The notes under the pieces are model-generated. The model was not told the DNA's origin, ran no database searches, and saw only the letters and a program-made list of their open reading frames with translations. From assembly GCF_028712425.1 (NCBI RefSeq), contig NZ_JAQTQD010000008.1:1-64000 (forward strand): DNA of 64,000 nucleotides, given 5' to 3'. How positions within the stretch are numbered: the stretch's first letter is position 1; the number at the start of each line of letters is the position of its first letter. Positions 42,541 to 52,298 of the stretch are shown here, piece by piece. A program made the translations under genes and the position numbers. The DNA is from Methanoregula sp. Its GTDB lineage: Archaea; Halobacteriota; Methanomicrobia; Methanomicrobiales; Methanospirillaceae.

Positions 42541-43006
42541 TCGCTCATCCAAAAGGCACCAATTAGGCCATTTTTGGAGCGTGATATCAGCCCCATCCGG
42601 GGAAAATATCCTCAATTATCGGATATTTTGAAAATGGTGTGTCGTAATTCGCGATAAAATGCGATTTCCAGAAAAGCGGTTTTTCAAAATGAGCCCGGAT
42701 CTGAAAACGGGGCGAGTATAGGGGAGATTGGTTTTAGAGGGATTGAATCTATTTTATGATGCAGGGCTCCGACGGGAAAAGAGGTTGAGATTTATTTGGG
42801 CACAGACCGGTCACGGACACTTTTGAAGAGGCCGGATCTGCACTAGTATATAGGTAAAAATATAGGTAAAAACCAACTTGAATAAAACAAAGTTTTGCGA
42901 CGAGGCCAAGTGGGCACCAATACATAGGGGGGATTTGGGAAAAGCTTCGATAGGTGAAAGATAGGGGCAAATACTGATGGATGTGGGGATGAATTAGATG
43001 AAAAAT
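42541..43006. other. Intergenic region without a supported gene
   Basis: No convincing frame is seen on either strand. A short tandem ATATAGGTAAAA duplication lies at about 42845-42870. The sequence is AT-rich and ends at the stop of the GHKL gene. Confidence 0.4.
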
Positions 43007-45007
43007 TTAGAGACCTAATTTTTCAAAGAATATTTTATGACGCTTTTTCACATCAATGATTATTTTGTCAAAGGCTAAAATTTCTGTATGAGCATTCAGG
43101 AGATCATTGTAGAAATAATATCCTAGATTATCTTTCAACGTTGAGTATCTTGCATTTTCTGCATATTTCCTAATTTCTTGGTTGATATCACAAATAGCAT
43201 AACAATAAAATTTCGTTGATCCATTTGTCAACAAATCTCTTCCATTAGGTAGTTTGACTTTCTGCCCTCTAATATCTCGGACAATATCATACATTTGTCC
43301 TACTGGATCCTTGTCAAATGAGGGGCGTTGCGGTTTTTTAAATTCAATAATTGATACCGCTCTTGCAACATTATCATCATCCTTTTCTGAAAATATGATA
43401 ACATCAGGACGTTTTGAACTATCAGATGATGAAATTTTTTTCAGTTCAGGATCAGAAGATGCAAATTGATGAAATGTCAAGTTTTCATCGACTATCCATA
43501 AATTGTGATCTTCGTAAGTCAATTCGTCAGTATTGGTTTTTCTTGGAAAGATGATATCGTGGATAACTGACTCATTGTGATATTTTCCTTCACCATCCAG
43601 CTGGAGTTTTTTCTCCAAAAGATCAATTATCATCTTACGGTATAAAACGCAGCCTGCCAATTGATCCTTACTAAACTCCTCAATTTTACCAACGAGATCC
43701 GGATATTTCTCTTTTATTTCCTCCAAACTCTTTCCCTGAGATTTCAGGAGATTCTCAGTATCCTTTTTTATCGTTAACTCTGCCTTTCCTTTATATTTGC
43801 AGAGAATCTCATGCAACTTCTCATCTGAATTGTTTAGCTCGATTTCATCTAGGGCTTCAGGGCAATATTTTACAACCGCCCTTAACGTTGGATTCTTGGT
43901 TGCGACGAAATCGGAAACGAGCTCTGTTTTTCGGGAGTACAATGACTCAAGATAATCTGATAAAAAAACTTTCGAACGTTCAAGAATTCCATTCTTGATG
44001 GTCGTGATAGAGATGATATCATCATCAAAAAAACTGTGGAGATTCCCGTCATCGGGCAGATCAAATCCCGTGCGATTACTTGTCACATGTGAATCAAGAT
44101 ATGGACTTGACACATAAGCTACATAAATGAACTTCTCATCTTCACCATCAAACTGGGCTGAAGTTCCCAAATACTGCTGGATGGGATACGCCACCACGTC
44201 CCGAAAATCAGCACAAAATACAATATTATGCATCTTGTTGTATGTTTGATACAATTTGATATGTGAAATTTGAAATTCTTTTCCTGATATTGTCGCATTT
44301 TCTTGTGTAATATCCGGTTGAATATTCTTGAATTCATCGTCAAGATAGAAATTCTCATCATTATCATTCACAACGATTTTAGGAGCGATCCCTCCGATAT
44401 AATAAGACAGGCAATGTTCCAAGATGCGTTGAGCAATTTTTTGAGTTGTTTTGTACGCACTGGGTTGTTTCCGGTACTCTTCCTTAAAACCTATTAATTT
44501 GACAACGGTCTTTTGGGGTGTTTTTGAATCGACAGTATCATTGAATGCTTCATCGATCCCTCCTTTTTTAGTGAATTTAATACGACGCTCTTTTTTGATC
44601 TTTTCATCTTCGTAGACACTAAATATCTCGACTCTGTCGAAAGCTTTGAGCCAATAAAACCGGCCAACACCTTTCCCGCCTTTACTAATTTTATATGTGC
44701 TATCTGCGGTACAAAATGAATCAAAATTTTTCTTATCGAAACCTATTCCATTGTCTTCGATTTCAAAATTTTTTATAACACTAACTTCTTTTTTATCGCC
44801 AGGATTTTCATCAAAAGATGCTTGAACACTTCTCTCCCGGATAATCCGGACTGTAATTTCTCCACGTTTTGATGAATTTCGTTCTTCAATTGCGTGAATG
44901 GAGTTTACAATTGCTTCGAAGACAGGGAACAATGCTTCGGTTTTAAAATGAGAGAGATTGTTAATTTTCCCTTCTAGATCTGTTTTTAAAAAGGTATTGG
45001 ACATCAT
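43007..45007 (-). CDS. GHKL ATPase fused to probable PD-(D/E)XK nuclease domain
   Basis: A 666-residue protein from ATG 45007 (TTG 45013 is upstream). The N-terminal ~150 residues are a GHKL (HSP90/MutL/histidine-kinase-like) ATPase: N box EAIVNSIHAIEE near 33-44, G1 box IEDNGIGFD near 88, G2 box GGKGVGRFYWL near 112. A long middle region follows. Near the C-terminus RPDVIIFSEKD and SIIEFKK give a D-x19-E-x-K spacing typical of the PD-(D/E)XK fold (Asp about 537, Glu 557, Lys 559 in the long form). GHKL-nuclease fusions are known in defence-associated families. It stands alone in an AT-rich island next to an AAA-DUF4276 pair. Confidence 0.75.
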   Translation of the reverse strand: MMSNTFLKTDLEGKINNLSHFKTEALFPVFEAIVNSIHAIEERNSSKRGEITVRIIRERSVQASFDENPGDKKEVSVIKNFEIEDNGIGFDKKNFDSFCTADSTYKISKGGKGVGRFYWLKAFDRVEIFSVYEDEKIKKERRIKFTKKGGIDEAFNDTVDSKTPQKTVVKLIGFKEEYRKQPSAYKTTQKIAQRILEHCLSYYIGGIAPKIVVNDNDENFYLDDEFKNIQPDITQENATISGKEFQISHIKLYQTYNKMHNIVFCADFRDVVAYPIQQYLGTSAQFDGEDEKFIYVAYVSSPYLDSHVTSNRTGFDLPDDGNLHSFFDDDIISITTIKNGILERSKVFLSDYLESLYSRKTELVSDFVATKNPTLRAVVKYCPEALDEIELNNSDEKLHEILCKYKGKAELTIKKDTENLLKSQGKSLEEIKEKYPDLVGKIEEFSKDQLAGCVLYRKMIIDLLEKKLQLDGEGKYHNESVIHDIIFPRKTNTDELTYEDHNLWIVDENLTFHQFASSDPELKKISSSDSSKRPDVIIFSEKDDDNVARAVSIIEFKKPQRPSFDKDPVGQMYDIVRDIRGQKVKLPNGRDLLTNGSTKFYCYAICDINQEIRKYAENARYSTLKDNLGYYFYNDLLNAHTEILAFDKIIIDVKKRHKIFFEKLGL

Positions 45008-45089
45008 GTTCAATTCAACGCAGTATAACTTAAAAATTTACATAAAATAATCTTGAGCGTGCGCAGGGAGAAAGTGGAAGATATTTTGA

Positions 45090-45236
45090 TTATGCCTTTT
45101 GCTTCCTCTCAAACGCCCTTGCTATCAGTCCCTCACACAACCTCTCAATCTGCCGACCCGAAATCACCTGCAGATCATGATCCCTCTTAACCTCTTCAAC
45201 GTACGGGTGAATTGCTGCTTGAGGAAGTGGGTAATC
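45090..45236 (-). pseudogene. Decayed gene end
   Basis: A 48-codon open stretch with a proper stop (45090-45092) and no start; stops lie immediately upstream. It encodes a protein-like C-terminus: HPYVEEVKRDHDLQVISG then RQIERLCEGLIARAFERKQK. The end resembles the fragment at 41859. It appears to be the remnant of a gene lost when the defence genes arrived. Confidence 0.4.
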
Positions 45237-45288
45237 CTATCAGATATAACTCGCTTTTAATCAGACGTTAATTTGCCTTGATTGAGAA

Positions 45289-45975
45289 TTATTGTGAAAG
45301 CGATTCTAACTTTTTTAACCATTTATCGAAATGAGCACACTCTTTCCGCATTGTGCCAATTCCAATATTTTTTGCAATTATAATTCCATCGGTTGGCTTC
45401 TGAAAAGAGGGATAGATCTGAAGAATCCGTTTCGACGGGGCAGTGGTGGGATTGTCATTGATATATTCTGGCGTGGGAAATCCCGAGCGTATTGCCTGTA
45501 ACCTACGAAGATGAGAAGCTGTACTGCCCGAAGCGATCATTGACCTATGAATTTGTTCGACATTACTGAAAAGGGCTGCTTCAAATTCATGTAGTTGTAT
45601 GTTTGGAATAAATTGGGGATTGTTAATATCCTTTGCTAATTCTTCTTCAGCCATCTCAACTTTTGAATATGGATCTGGATTGTGAATGAATTTCACTCTG
45701 TTAGGGAAATCACTAGGTAATGCATAAAGATCGACCATAGTCGTAACATATGCTGTTGTATCCTGCCGGAGCCATCGTACCACATCTTTTTTTAAGTGAT
45801 CATACTTGCAAAAACCTCCTCGATAGGGCCTGCCTTTGCAATAACTTGTTGTAATACTATGAGCGCGAACATCAAAAATTTTGAATTGCTGGAGGTGATC
45901 GACAAGGAGGGTATTAGCAAAGGTCTCTTCAGTTTGACCTTCGGTAACAATATTTATCCTTATTTCAGAAGTCAT
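45289..45975 (-). CDS. DUF4276 family protein (Toprim-like), coupled to AAA ATPase
   Basis: ATG 45975 gives a 228-residue protein starting MTSEIRINIVTEGQTEETF. The IVTEGQTEE segment is the usual first acidic motif of DUF4276, and YVTTMVDLYALP carries a second Asp. The family is thought to have an OLD-type Toprim-like fold, related to RloB and DUF4435, and could act as a nuclease effector. It overlaps the AAA ATPase stop by four bases (ATGA). This matches the AAA-plus-Toprim-like logic of PARIS and AbiL systems, so an abortive-infection role is likely. Confidence 0.8.
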   Translation of the reverse strand: MTSEIRINIVTEGQTEETFANTLLVDHLQQFKIFDVRAHSITTSYCKGRPYRGGFCKYDHLKKDVVRWLRQDTTAYVTTMVDLYALPSDFPNRVKFIHNPDPYSKVEMAEEELAKDINNPQFIPNIQLHEFEAALFSNVEQIHRSMIASGSTASHLRRLQAIRSGFPTPEYINDNPTTAPSKRILQIYPSFQKPTDGIIIAKNIGIGTMRKECAHFDKWLKKLESLSQ

Positions 45976-47069
45976 TGGGAGGGTCTCCCCCCGATAATAT
46001 TCTTCTCCCACAGTTCTCCTACCGAGTAATCCTCAAGCCAAGATGCAAATTCTTCGGGTTGGAGTCGTTCAATGATGGTTGCTTGATTCCGGCGATTAAC
46101 AACAAGTAGGTCTCCTAGTTTAAACTGATTGACCAAAGGAACAGATTGGGTTGATATAATAATCTGTGTTCTCGTAGCGGCGCTCTTTATCAGAGATGCC
46201 AAGGTGTTTATCGCATAGGGATGCAACCCAAGTTCTGGTTCATCAACAATAATCGTTGATGGAGGTATCGGCTGGAGGAGTAATGTTGTGAGACAAATGA
46301 ACCGTAATGTCCCATCTGACAAATGATATGCGAGGAAAGGATAATCTGATCCCTTTTCCCGCCATTCAAGTTGAATCTTCTTCTCATTTTCCGGCATTGG
46401 TCGAAGAATAAAGTCATCAAAGAATGGAGCAACCAGCTGAATTGTATCACGGATTTTCTGGTAATGATCGGGGTGTGTTTTCTTTAATCGATAAAGATAC
46501 GCTGCAAGATTTGCAGCATCAGATCTTAAATAAATATTATCATTAATGTCTCCCTGCCGTTTTACGGGAGCCGTATCACTTGTATCATGGAAATGATATA
46601 CTCTCCAACTTTTCAGATACGAAAGAACATAATTGGAGATTCTCTTCGGGCTTACATCCAAAGAGGGCCTTTTTAATAACGTCTCTTGATGCCCGGTACC
46701 CAATGAGCGCCAAAGTGGATTGTCGTATATGCTCTTATTATGAAATGCAACTTCCTCCGTTTCGAAAATAAATGAATCGTTTCTCGTGGGAGCTAATCTA
46801 CATTGATACAAATTCGCCCCAAAATTCAAAGTAATTTCCAAAAGGGGAGTATGTTTTTGGCCATAATACAGAAATGAATCTGCACCTCCAGATTTTTTTA
46901 CGTGAAGATTCAGATTTTCTTCTGTAAGCTGATTAAGAAATTTAAAAATAGAGATAAAATTCGTTTTACCTGATCCATTGGCACCAATGAGTACGTTGAG
47001 TGAATTGAGATCTAAGTCAAGAGCTTGTATTGATTTGTACCCTTTAATCTCGATTTTTGAGAGAGTCAT
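45972..47069 (-). CDS. AAA (ABC-type) ATPase of a two-gene defence pair
   Basis: The 365-residue protein has the ABC/SMC-like AAA_15/21 pattern: the start SKIEIKGYKSIQALDLDLN, Walker A IGANGSGKTNF (about 30-40), a Q-loop region, signature-like HLSDGTLRFICL near 250, Walker B TIIVDEPELGLHP near 275, and a His switch-like IISTQS. Such OLD-like ATPases sense phage proteins or DNA ends and release or activate a partner. ATG 47069 matches the family start. The following DUF4276 gene overlaps its stop. Confidence 0.85.
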   Translation of the reverse strand: MTLSKIEIKGYKSIQALDLDLNSLNVLIGANGSGKTNFISIFKFLNQLTEENLNLHVKKSGGADSFLYYGQKHTPLLEITLNFGANLYQCRLAPTRNDSFIFETEEVAFHNKSIYDNPLWRSLGTGHQETLLKRPSLDVSPKRISNYVLSYLKSWRVYHFHDTSDTAPVKRQGDINDNIYLRSDAANLAAYLYRLKKTHPDHYQKIRDTIQLVAPFFDDFILRPMPENEKKIQLEWREKGSDYPFLAYHLSDGTLRFICLTTLLLQPIPPSTIIVDEPELGLHPYAINTLASLIKSAATRTQIIISTQSVPLVNQFKLGDLLVVNRRNQATIIERLQPEEFASWLEDYSVGELWEKNIIGGRPSQ

Positions 47070-47075
47070 AATCAA

Positions 47076-47438
47076 CCGTTAATAATACTAAATTACTTGT
47101 CGAAATCATAAAGCAGTATCGTTATCTATTCGAACAAGAAGGCACATTCAATGTAAATGTTGTACGATAATGACCCTATCTCACACCACGAATTCCTAGC
47201 AAACACATTCTGCAGCAGCCCCCTCACACCTTCGGCACTGCACCACTCCCGTCGCATTCCACTATCATTTATAATCTTGTTGGTAACATACAGTACACCA
47301 TCAACGATATCCCATCGTTGAATAGCTGTGCGTCCGCTCCGATAGGTGTGGGATGCAGGAAAGAGCCGGGATGCGTGCTGCGCATTCCTGATGCGAATAT
47401 GATAGCATACCATAGAAGACCATACAAGAGGATATCAT
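47076..47438. other. Intergenic region with a decayed frame
   Basis: The only long open frame (47126-47413, minus strand) has no good start and no family pattern. It contains GVRGLLQNVFAR, weakly like the ends of the two remnants at 41859 and 45090. The island ends here; composition returns to GC-rich at the next gene. Confidence 0.35.
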
Positions 47439-49394
47439 ATGATTTTAGTACCAGATACGAGCGTCCTTATCGACGGGCGCATCACTTCGATGATACAGGC
47501 CGGTGAATACAAGGGTGCAACAATAATCGTGCCGGAAGCCGTGGTGGCGGAACTCGAGGCCCAGGCAAACAACGGGCGCGAGATCGGGTTCTCGGGGCTC
47601 GGCGAGCTCCAGTCGCTGTGCAAGCTGGCAGAAGAGAAAACAATTGAACTGAAATTCTCCGGTGTGCGGCCTTCGCTTGAGCAGGTGAAACTTGCAAGCG
47701 GCGGCGAGATCGACGCGATGATCCGGAGCATCGCGATTGAGAACAAGGCGCGGTTCATAACAAGCGACAATGTCCAGGCCGAGGTTGCCCGGGCAAAGGG
47801 GCTCGATGTCATTTACTTAAAACCGCAGGTAACCGATTTTGTCCCGCTCGGCATCGACCAGTTCTTTGACGAGCACACCATCGCGGTGTTCTTGAAAGAA
47901 CGGATCAGCCCGATGGCCAAGAAGGGCTCCATCAATGATATGAAACTCGTGAAGATCCGCGACGCCCCGACTAGCGAGTACGAGCTCCGCATGCTTGCGC
48001 AGGAGATTCTCGAGCGGGCCAAGCGCGATCCCGACGGCTTTATCGAGATCGAGAAGCGGGGCATCACGGTTGTGCAGATCGGCTCCATGCGGATCGCGAT
48101 TGCGCGAAGGCCATTCTCGGACGGTATGGAGATAACCGCCGTCCGCCCGATCGTTGACGTGGCGTTAAAGGACTACACCAAGTCCGACATCATCACGAAA
48201 CGGATCACGAACGAGAAGCGGGGCATGCTCATTATCGGGGCTCCGGGTGGCGGCAAGACCACGCTCGCCCAGAGCCTTGCGACCTATCTCTCTGACAGCG
48301 GCTTTGTTGTCAAGACCATGGAGGCTCCCCGCGAGCTCCAGGTGCCCGACCAGATCACGCAATACACGATGCTCGACGGCTCCATGCAGGCAACGGCCGA
48401 CATCCTGATGCTGGTCCGCCCCGACTTCGTCATCTTCGACGAGCTCCGGAACACCGAGGACTTTGCCACCTACGCGGACATGCGCCTTGCGGGCCTCGGC
48501 ATGATCGGGGTCATCCACGCAAACGGCGTGCAGGACGCGGTCCAGCGCTTCAGTAACCGCGTGGACTTCTCGGTCCTCTCGCAGATCGTCAACACGATCG
48601 TCTTCGTGAAACAGGGTGTCATTACGCGGGTCTACGATGTCGGGTTCACCATCAAGGTCCCCGAAGGCATGGGAGACGAGGTGCACATCCGGCCCGTGAC
48701 CACGGTCACCGACCACGAAACGGGCGAACTCGTGCTCGACATCTTCCGGTACGATGGCGAGACCATCGTGATGCCGGTGATGGCGGGGCGGAACGCCCCT
48801 GCTGCAAAGCCCGCACCGGCACCGGTTCAGTTTGCAGCCCAGCCGGCTATCCCGGCTCCCGCTGCAAAACCAGCCCCCGCTCCCGAACCCGCCCGGAAAG
48901 AGACCGACGACAGGCCCGGCTGGAAACTCTCCGAGAAGGAGATCCAGCGTGAGATCGGGCGCTACACCGACGGTTTTGTGGACGTCCAGATGATGAGCGA
49001 CACAAAAGCTGTCGTGTATATCGATGACAAGGACGTGCCTGCTGCCATCGGCAAGGGCGGCAAGAACGTCTCGGCCATCGTGAACAAGCTCGGCATCGGG
49101 ATCGACATCAAGCCCCGGTCCGACTTCGAACGCCAGCAGGTGCAGGCGCAGAAGAGCGATGAGGAGTACAACCTCGGCGGCGGGATAAAGATCCAGACCG
49201 ACAAGAAGCAGCTCACGATCATTGCCCCGTCCGAAAGCGGCAAAATCGTGGACGTCTTTGCCGGGAAAGAGTATCTTTTCACTGCCACCGTCAACGAGCA
49301 GGGCGAGATCAACCTTGCCAGGAATTCAAGCATTGCGCAGGAAATGCTCCGGCGCCATACAAACAACGAGGTCATCAAGCTGAGGCCGGTATAA
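47439..49394 (+). CDS. PIN-domain/ATPase/KH-domain protein (PINc/VapC family)
   Basis: The 651-residue protein has an N-terminal PIN nuclease domain ([12 protein letters not shown], with acidic residues near 45 and 92), a central T2SSE-like ATPase domain with Walker [14 protein letters not shown] near 268 and Walker [11 protein letters not shown] near 330, a Pro/Ala-rich linker at about 455-490, and a KH-type RNA-binding domain with [15 protein letters not shown] near 540. This three-part protein is conserved in archaea and may process or unwind RNA. Just upstream of leuS, 13 bases apart. Confidence 0.9.
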   Translation: MILVPDTSVLIDGRITSMIQAGEYKGATIIVPEAVVAELEAQANNGREIGFSGLGELQSLCKLAEEKTIELKFSGVRPSLEQVKLASGGEIDAMIRSIAIENKARFITSDNVQAEVARAKGLDVIYLKPQVTDFVPLGIDQFFDEHTIAVFLKERISPMAKKGSINDMKLVKIRDAPTSEYELRMLAQEILERAKRDPDGFIEIEKRGITVVQIGSMRIAIARRPFSDGMEITAVRPIVDVALKDYTKSDIITKRITNEKRGMLIIGAPGGGKTTLAQSLATYLSDSGFVVKTMEAPRELQVPDQITQYTMLDGSMQATADILMLVRPDFVIFDELRNTEDFATYADMRLAGLGMIGVIHANGVQDAVQRFSNRVDFSVLSQIVNTIVFVKQGVITRVYDVGFTIKVPEGMGDEVHIRPVTTVTDHETGELVLDIFRYDGETIVMPVMAGRNAPAAKPAPAPVQFAAQPAIPAPAAKPAPAPEPARKETDDRPGWKLSEKEIQREIGRYTDGFVDVQMMSDTKAVVYIDDKDVPAAIGKGGKNVSAIVNKLGIGIDIKPRSDFERQQVQAQKSDEEYNLGGGIKIQTDKKQLTIIAPSESGKIVDVFAGKEYLFTATVNEQGEINLARNSSIAQEMLRRHTNNEVIKLRPV

Positions 49395-49407
49395 CCACCG
49401 GGAGCAG

Positions 49408-52203
49408 GTGCATAGAGTGAGCCAGTTCAATCTTTCCGCCTTTGAAGAAGAGGCACACGAACAGTGGACCCATGCCTTTGAGTCCAACCCGTCAGCACTG
49501 GAAAAATATTACCTGAACGTAGCCTTTCCGTACCCGAGCGGCGCCATGCACGTGGGGCACGGCCGGACGTACATCGTGCCGGACGTTATCGCACGCTTCT
49601 GGCGCATGCGGCAGAAACAGGTGCTCTTCCCGATGGCGTTCCACGTCACGGGAGCGCCCGTGGTGGGCATCTCCAAACGGATTGCAAACAAGGACGAGAA
49701 GACCATCCGGCTGTACCGCGACCTGTACCGCGTGCCGCAGAACATCCTCGACCAGTTCACCGACCCGCTGACCATTGTCAGGCACTTCGCGGACGAGTAC
49801 CAGCGGGTCATGACCGCCTGCGGCCTCTCGATTGACTGGCGGCGCCGGTTCATCACGGTGGATCCGACGTACTCGAAATTTATCGAGTGGCAGTGGAAGC
49901 ACCTGTACGATGCAGGCCACGTGATGAAGGGCGCCCACCCGGTCCGGTACTGCACCGTTGACGAGAACCCGGTCGGCGATCACGATCTCATGGAAGGCGA
50001 CAAGGCCGAAGTGATCAAGTTCACGCTCGTCATGTTCCGGTTCGGTGACGCGTTCATCCCCTGCGCAACCCTCCGTCCCGAGACCATCCACGGCGTCACG
50101 AACCTCTGGGCCAACCCTGACGTCACGTACGCGAAGATCAGGCTCGACGGAAAGCCATGGATCGTCTCGAAAGAGGCAGCCGAAAAGCTCGCGCTGCAGG
50201 ACCACACGGTCGAGATAACAGGAGAGATCACGGGAAGCGATCTCGTTGGCAAAACGGTCAGCCACCCGCTCTGCGGCGAGGTCCCGATCCTCCCCGCACC
50301 GTTCGTTGATCCCGATATGGCATCCGGCATGGTAATGAGCGTCCCCGCCCATGCACCGTTCGACTATATCGCCCTCCGCGACCTCCAGCAGAAGGGGCAG
50401 TACACGGAGATCAAACCCATTCCGCTCATCAAAGTCGAGGGCTACGGGGAGATCCCGGCGCAGTATGCTGTCGAGAAGGCCGGCATCCAGAACCAGATGG
50501 ACAGCCGGATGGACGCGCTCACGCAGGAGATCTACTCCGCCGAATTTTCCAAGGGGAAACTCTTCGACAAATACGGCGGCAAGCCCGTGCGGGTTGCCCG
50601 TGAGGAAGTTGCCGAACTGATGCAGCAGAAGTATGACTCGGTCGTCATGTACGAATTCGACCAGAGACCGGTCGTCTGCCGGTGCGGCAACCGGGTCCGC
50701 GTGAAGATCCTCCACGACCAGTGGTTCTTAAAATACGGTGACCAGGTATGGAAGCAGGAGGTCCAGGACCACGTTGACACCATGGCGCTCGTACCTCCCG
50801 AGGTCCGGGCCGAGTTCGACCGTACCATCTGGTGGCTCAAGGACTGGGCCTGCACCCGCCGTGTCGGCCTCGGGACCCGGTTCCCGTGGGACACGAACCA
50901 GCTCATCGAGCCGCTCTCGGACTCGACCGTGTACATGGCGTACTATACCATCGCCCACAAGGTCCGCGAGATCGAGCCAAAGCTCCTCACTCCCGAAGTC
51001 TTTGATTACATCTTCCTCGGGAAGGAGTCCGAAGACCTGCCAGAGAAGAAGAAACTCGACGCCATGCGAAAGGAATTCCTGTACTGGTACCCGTACGACT
51101 TCCGGTTCTCGGCAAAGGATCTCATCAGTAACCACCTCACCTTCCAGCTCTTCCACCACTGCACGGTCTTTGCCGGGCAGAAGGACAAGCTGCCAAGGGG
51201 CATGGTCGTCTTCGGAATGGGCCTGTTGAATGGCGCCAAGATGTCAAGCTCGAAAGGCAATGTTTTCCTGCTCGAAGACGCTGTGAAGGAATTCGGCGGC
51301 GACACGGTCCGGATGTTCTTGATGGGCAGCGCCGAGCCGTGGCAGGACTTTGACTGGAGAAACGAGCTCGTGCTCTCGACAAAGAAGCAGATCGAGCGGT
51401 TCTACAACACCGTGATGGAGATCAAGGACGCTTCCGGTGAGCCGCACGACATCGACCGGTGGCTCGCGAGCCGGCTCCAGATGCACATAGCAAAGACCAC
51501 CAGTGCACTTGAGAACTTCCAGACCCGGCAGGCCCTGCAGGAAGCATACTTCGGGATCGAGACCGACCTGAAATGGTACCGCAGGCGCCTCCCGAAAGAC
51601 TGCGATGGCAGCCGCGAGCTCCACGAGCTCTGCTCGGTCTGGGTGCGGCTCCTTGCCCCATTCATCCCGTTCACGGGCGAGCACCTCTGGAAGGAACTCG
51701 CGGGCGAGGGCTTAATCTCGTTTGCCCCGTGGCCGGTGACAGACGAAAAACTCGTAAGCCCGAAGATCGAACTTGCCGAGGAGCTTTTGGCCCGGACAGT
51801 CGAGGACATCGAGTCTATCGTGAAGCTGATCCAGCTGCAGCCCAAAGCGATCACGATAGCCCTTGCTCCCGAATGGAAGCACCAGATCTTCCGGATGATT
51901 GCAAAGGCAGAGGACAAGAACACCGTGATCAAGGAGATCATGAAGGACGAGTCCATGCGGAAACGCGGCAAGGAGACCACCGACACCGCAAAGCAGTGCA
52001 CCACCCTCATCCACCGCCTGCCCCCGTACGTTGTCGAGCCGCTCGTACAGGACCCGATCAACGAAAAGGCCGTCTTCGATGCGGCAAAAGCATTCCTCGA
52101 ACAGGAGTTCGGTGTGCCGGTCCATGTTGTCATGGCAGAAGAGGCCGGGCATGTCAAGGCACTCACGGCGCTGCCGTTCAAGCCGGCGATCATTATTGAA
52201 TAA
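49408..52203 (+). CDS. leuS: Leucine--tRNA ligase
   Basis: This class I synthetase of 931 residues is the archaeal/eukaryotic type. The HIGH motif appears as [13 protein letters not shown] near residue 47, the KMSKS motif as KMSSSKGN near 612, and the editing domain (about 180-400) includes [16 protein letters not shown]. It charges tRNA-Leu and hydrolyses mischarged isoleucine or norvaline. The start is GTG 49408 or GTG 49417; neither is clearly better. Confidence 0.95.
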   Translation: MHRVSQFNLSAFEEEAHEQWTHAFESNPSALEKYYLNVAFPYPSGAMHVGHGRTYIVPDVIARFWRMRQKQVLFPMAFHVTGAPVVGISKRIANKDEKTIRLYRDLYRVPQNILDQFTDPLTIVRHFADEYQRVMTACGLSIDWRRRFITVDPTYSKFIEWQWKHLYDAGHVMKGAHPVRYCTVDENPVGDHDLMEGDKAEVIKFTLVMFRFGDAFIPCATLRPETIHGVTNLWANPDVTYAKIRLDGKPWIVSKEAAEKLALQDHTVEITGEITGSDLVGKTVSHPLCGEVPILPAPFVDPDMASGMVMSVPAHAPFDYIALRDLQQKGQYTEIKPIPLIKVEGYGEIPAQYAVEKAGIQNQMDSRMDALTQEIYSAEFSKGKLFDKYGGKPVRVAREEVAELMQQKYDSVVMYEFDQRPVVCRCGNRVRVKILHDQWFLKYGDQVWKQEVQDHVDTMALVPPEVRAEFDRTIWWLKDWACTRRVGLGTRFPWDTNQLIEPLSDSTVYMAYYTIAHKVREIEPKLLTPEVFDYIFLGKESEDLPEKKKLDAMRKEFLYWYPYDFRFSAKDLISNHLTFQLFHHCTVFAGQKDKLPRGMVVFGMGLLNGAKMSSSKGNVFLLEDAVKEFGGDTVRMFLMGSAEPWQDFDWRNELVLSTKKQIERFYNTVMEIKDASGEPHDIDRWLASRLQMHIAKTTSALENFQTRQALQEAYFGIETDLKWYRRRLPKDCDGSRELHELCSVWVRLLAPFIPFTGEHLWKELAGEGLISFAPWPVTDEKLVSPKIELAEELLARTVEDIESIVKLIQLQPKAITIALAPEWKHQIFRMIAKAEDKNTVIKEIMKDESMRKRGKETTDTAKQCTTLIHRLPPYVVEPLVQDPINEKAVFDAAKAFLEQEFGVPVHVVMAEEAGHVKALTALPFKPAIIIE

Positions 52204-52298
52204 TTCTCTTTTTCACCAACCCGCCGTTTCATTCGTATAACCCCGGGGTTCCACTCAAATGATAACCCGGGGGAGGATACGTTTCTTTCAGATTCATT

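Noticed and set aside
42324-42566. An 80-codon plus-strand frame over the three hairpins
   Set aside because: The product is Pro/Arg-rich low-complexity sequence and the frame is a by-product of the GC-rich hairpins.
49492-50715. A 407-codon minus-strand frame inside leuS
   Set aside because: It lies fully opposite a confident leucyl-tRNA synthetase gene and its product is composed of low-complexity Asp/Val/Arg-rich sequence typical of antisense frames.
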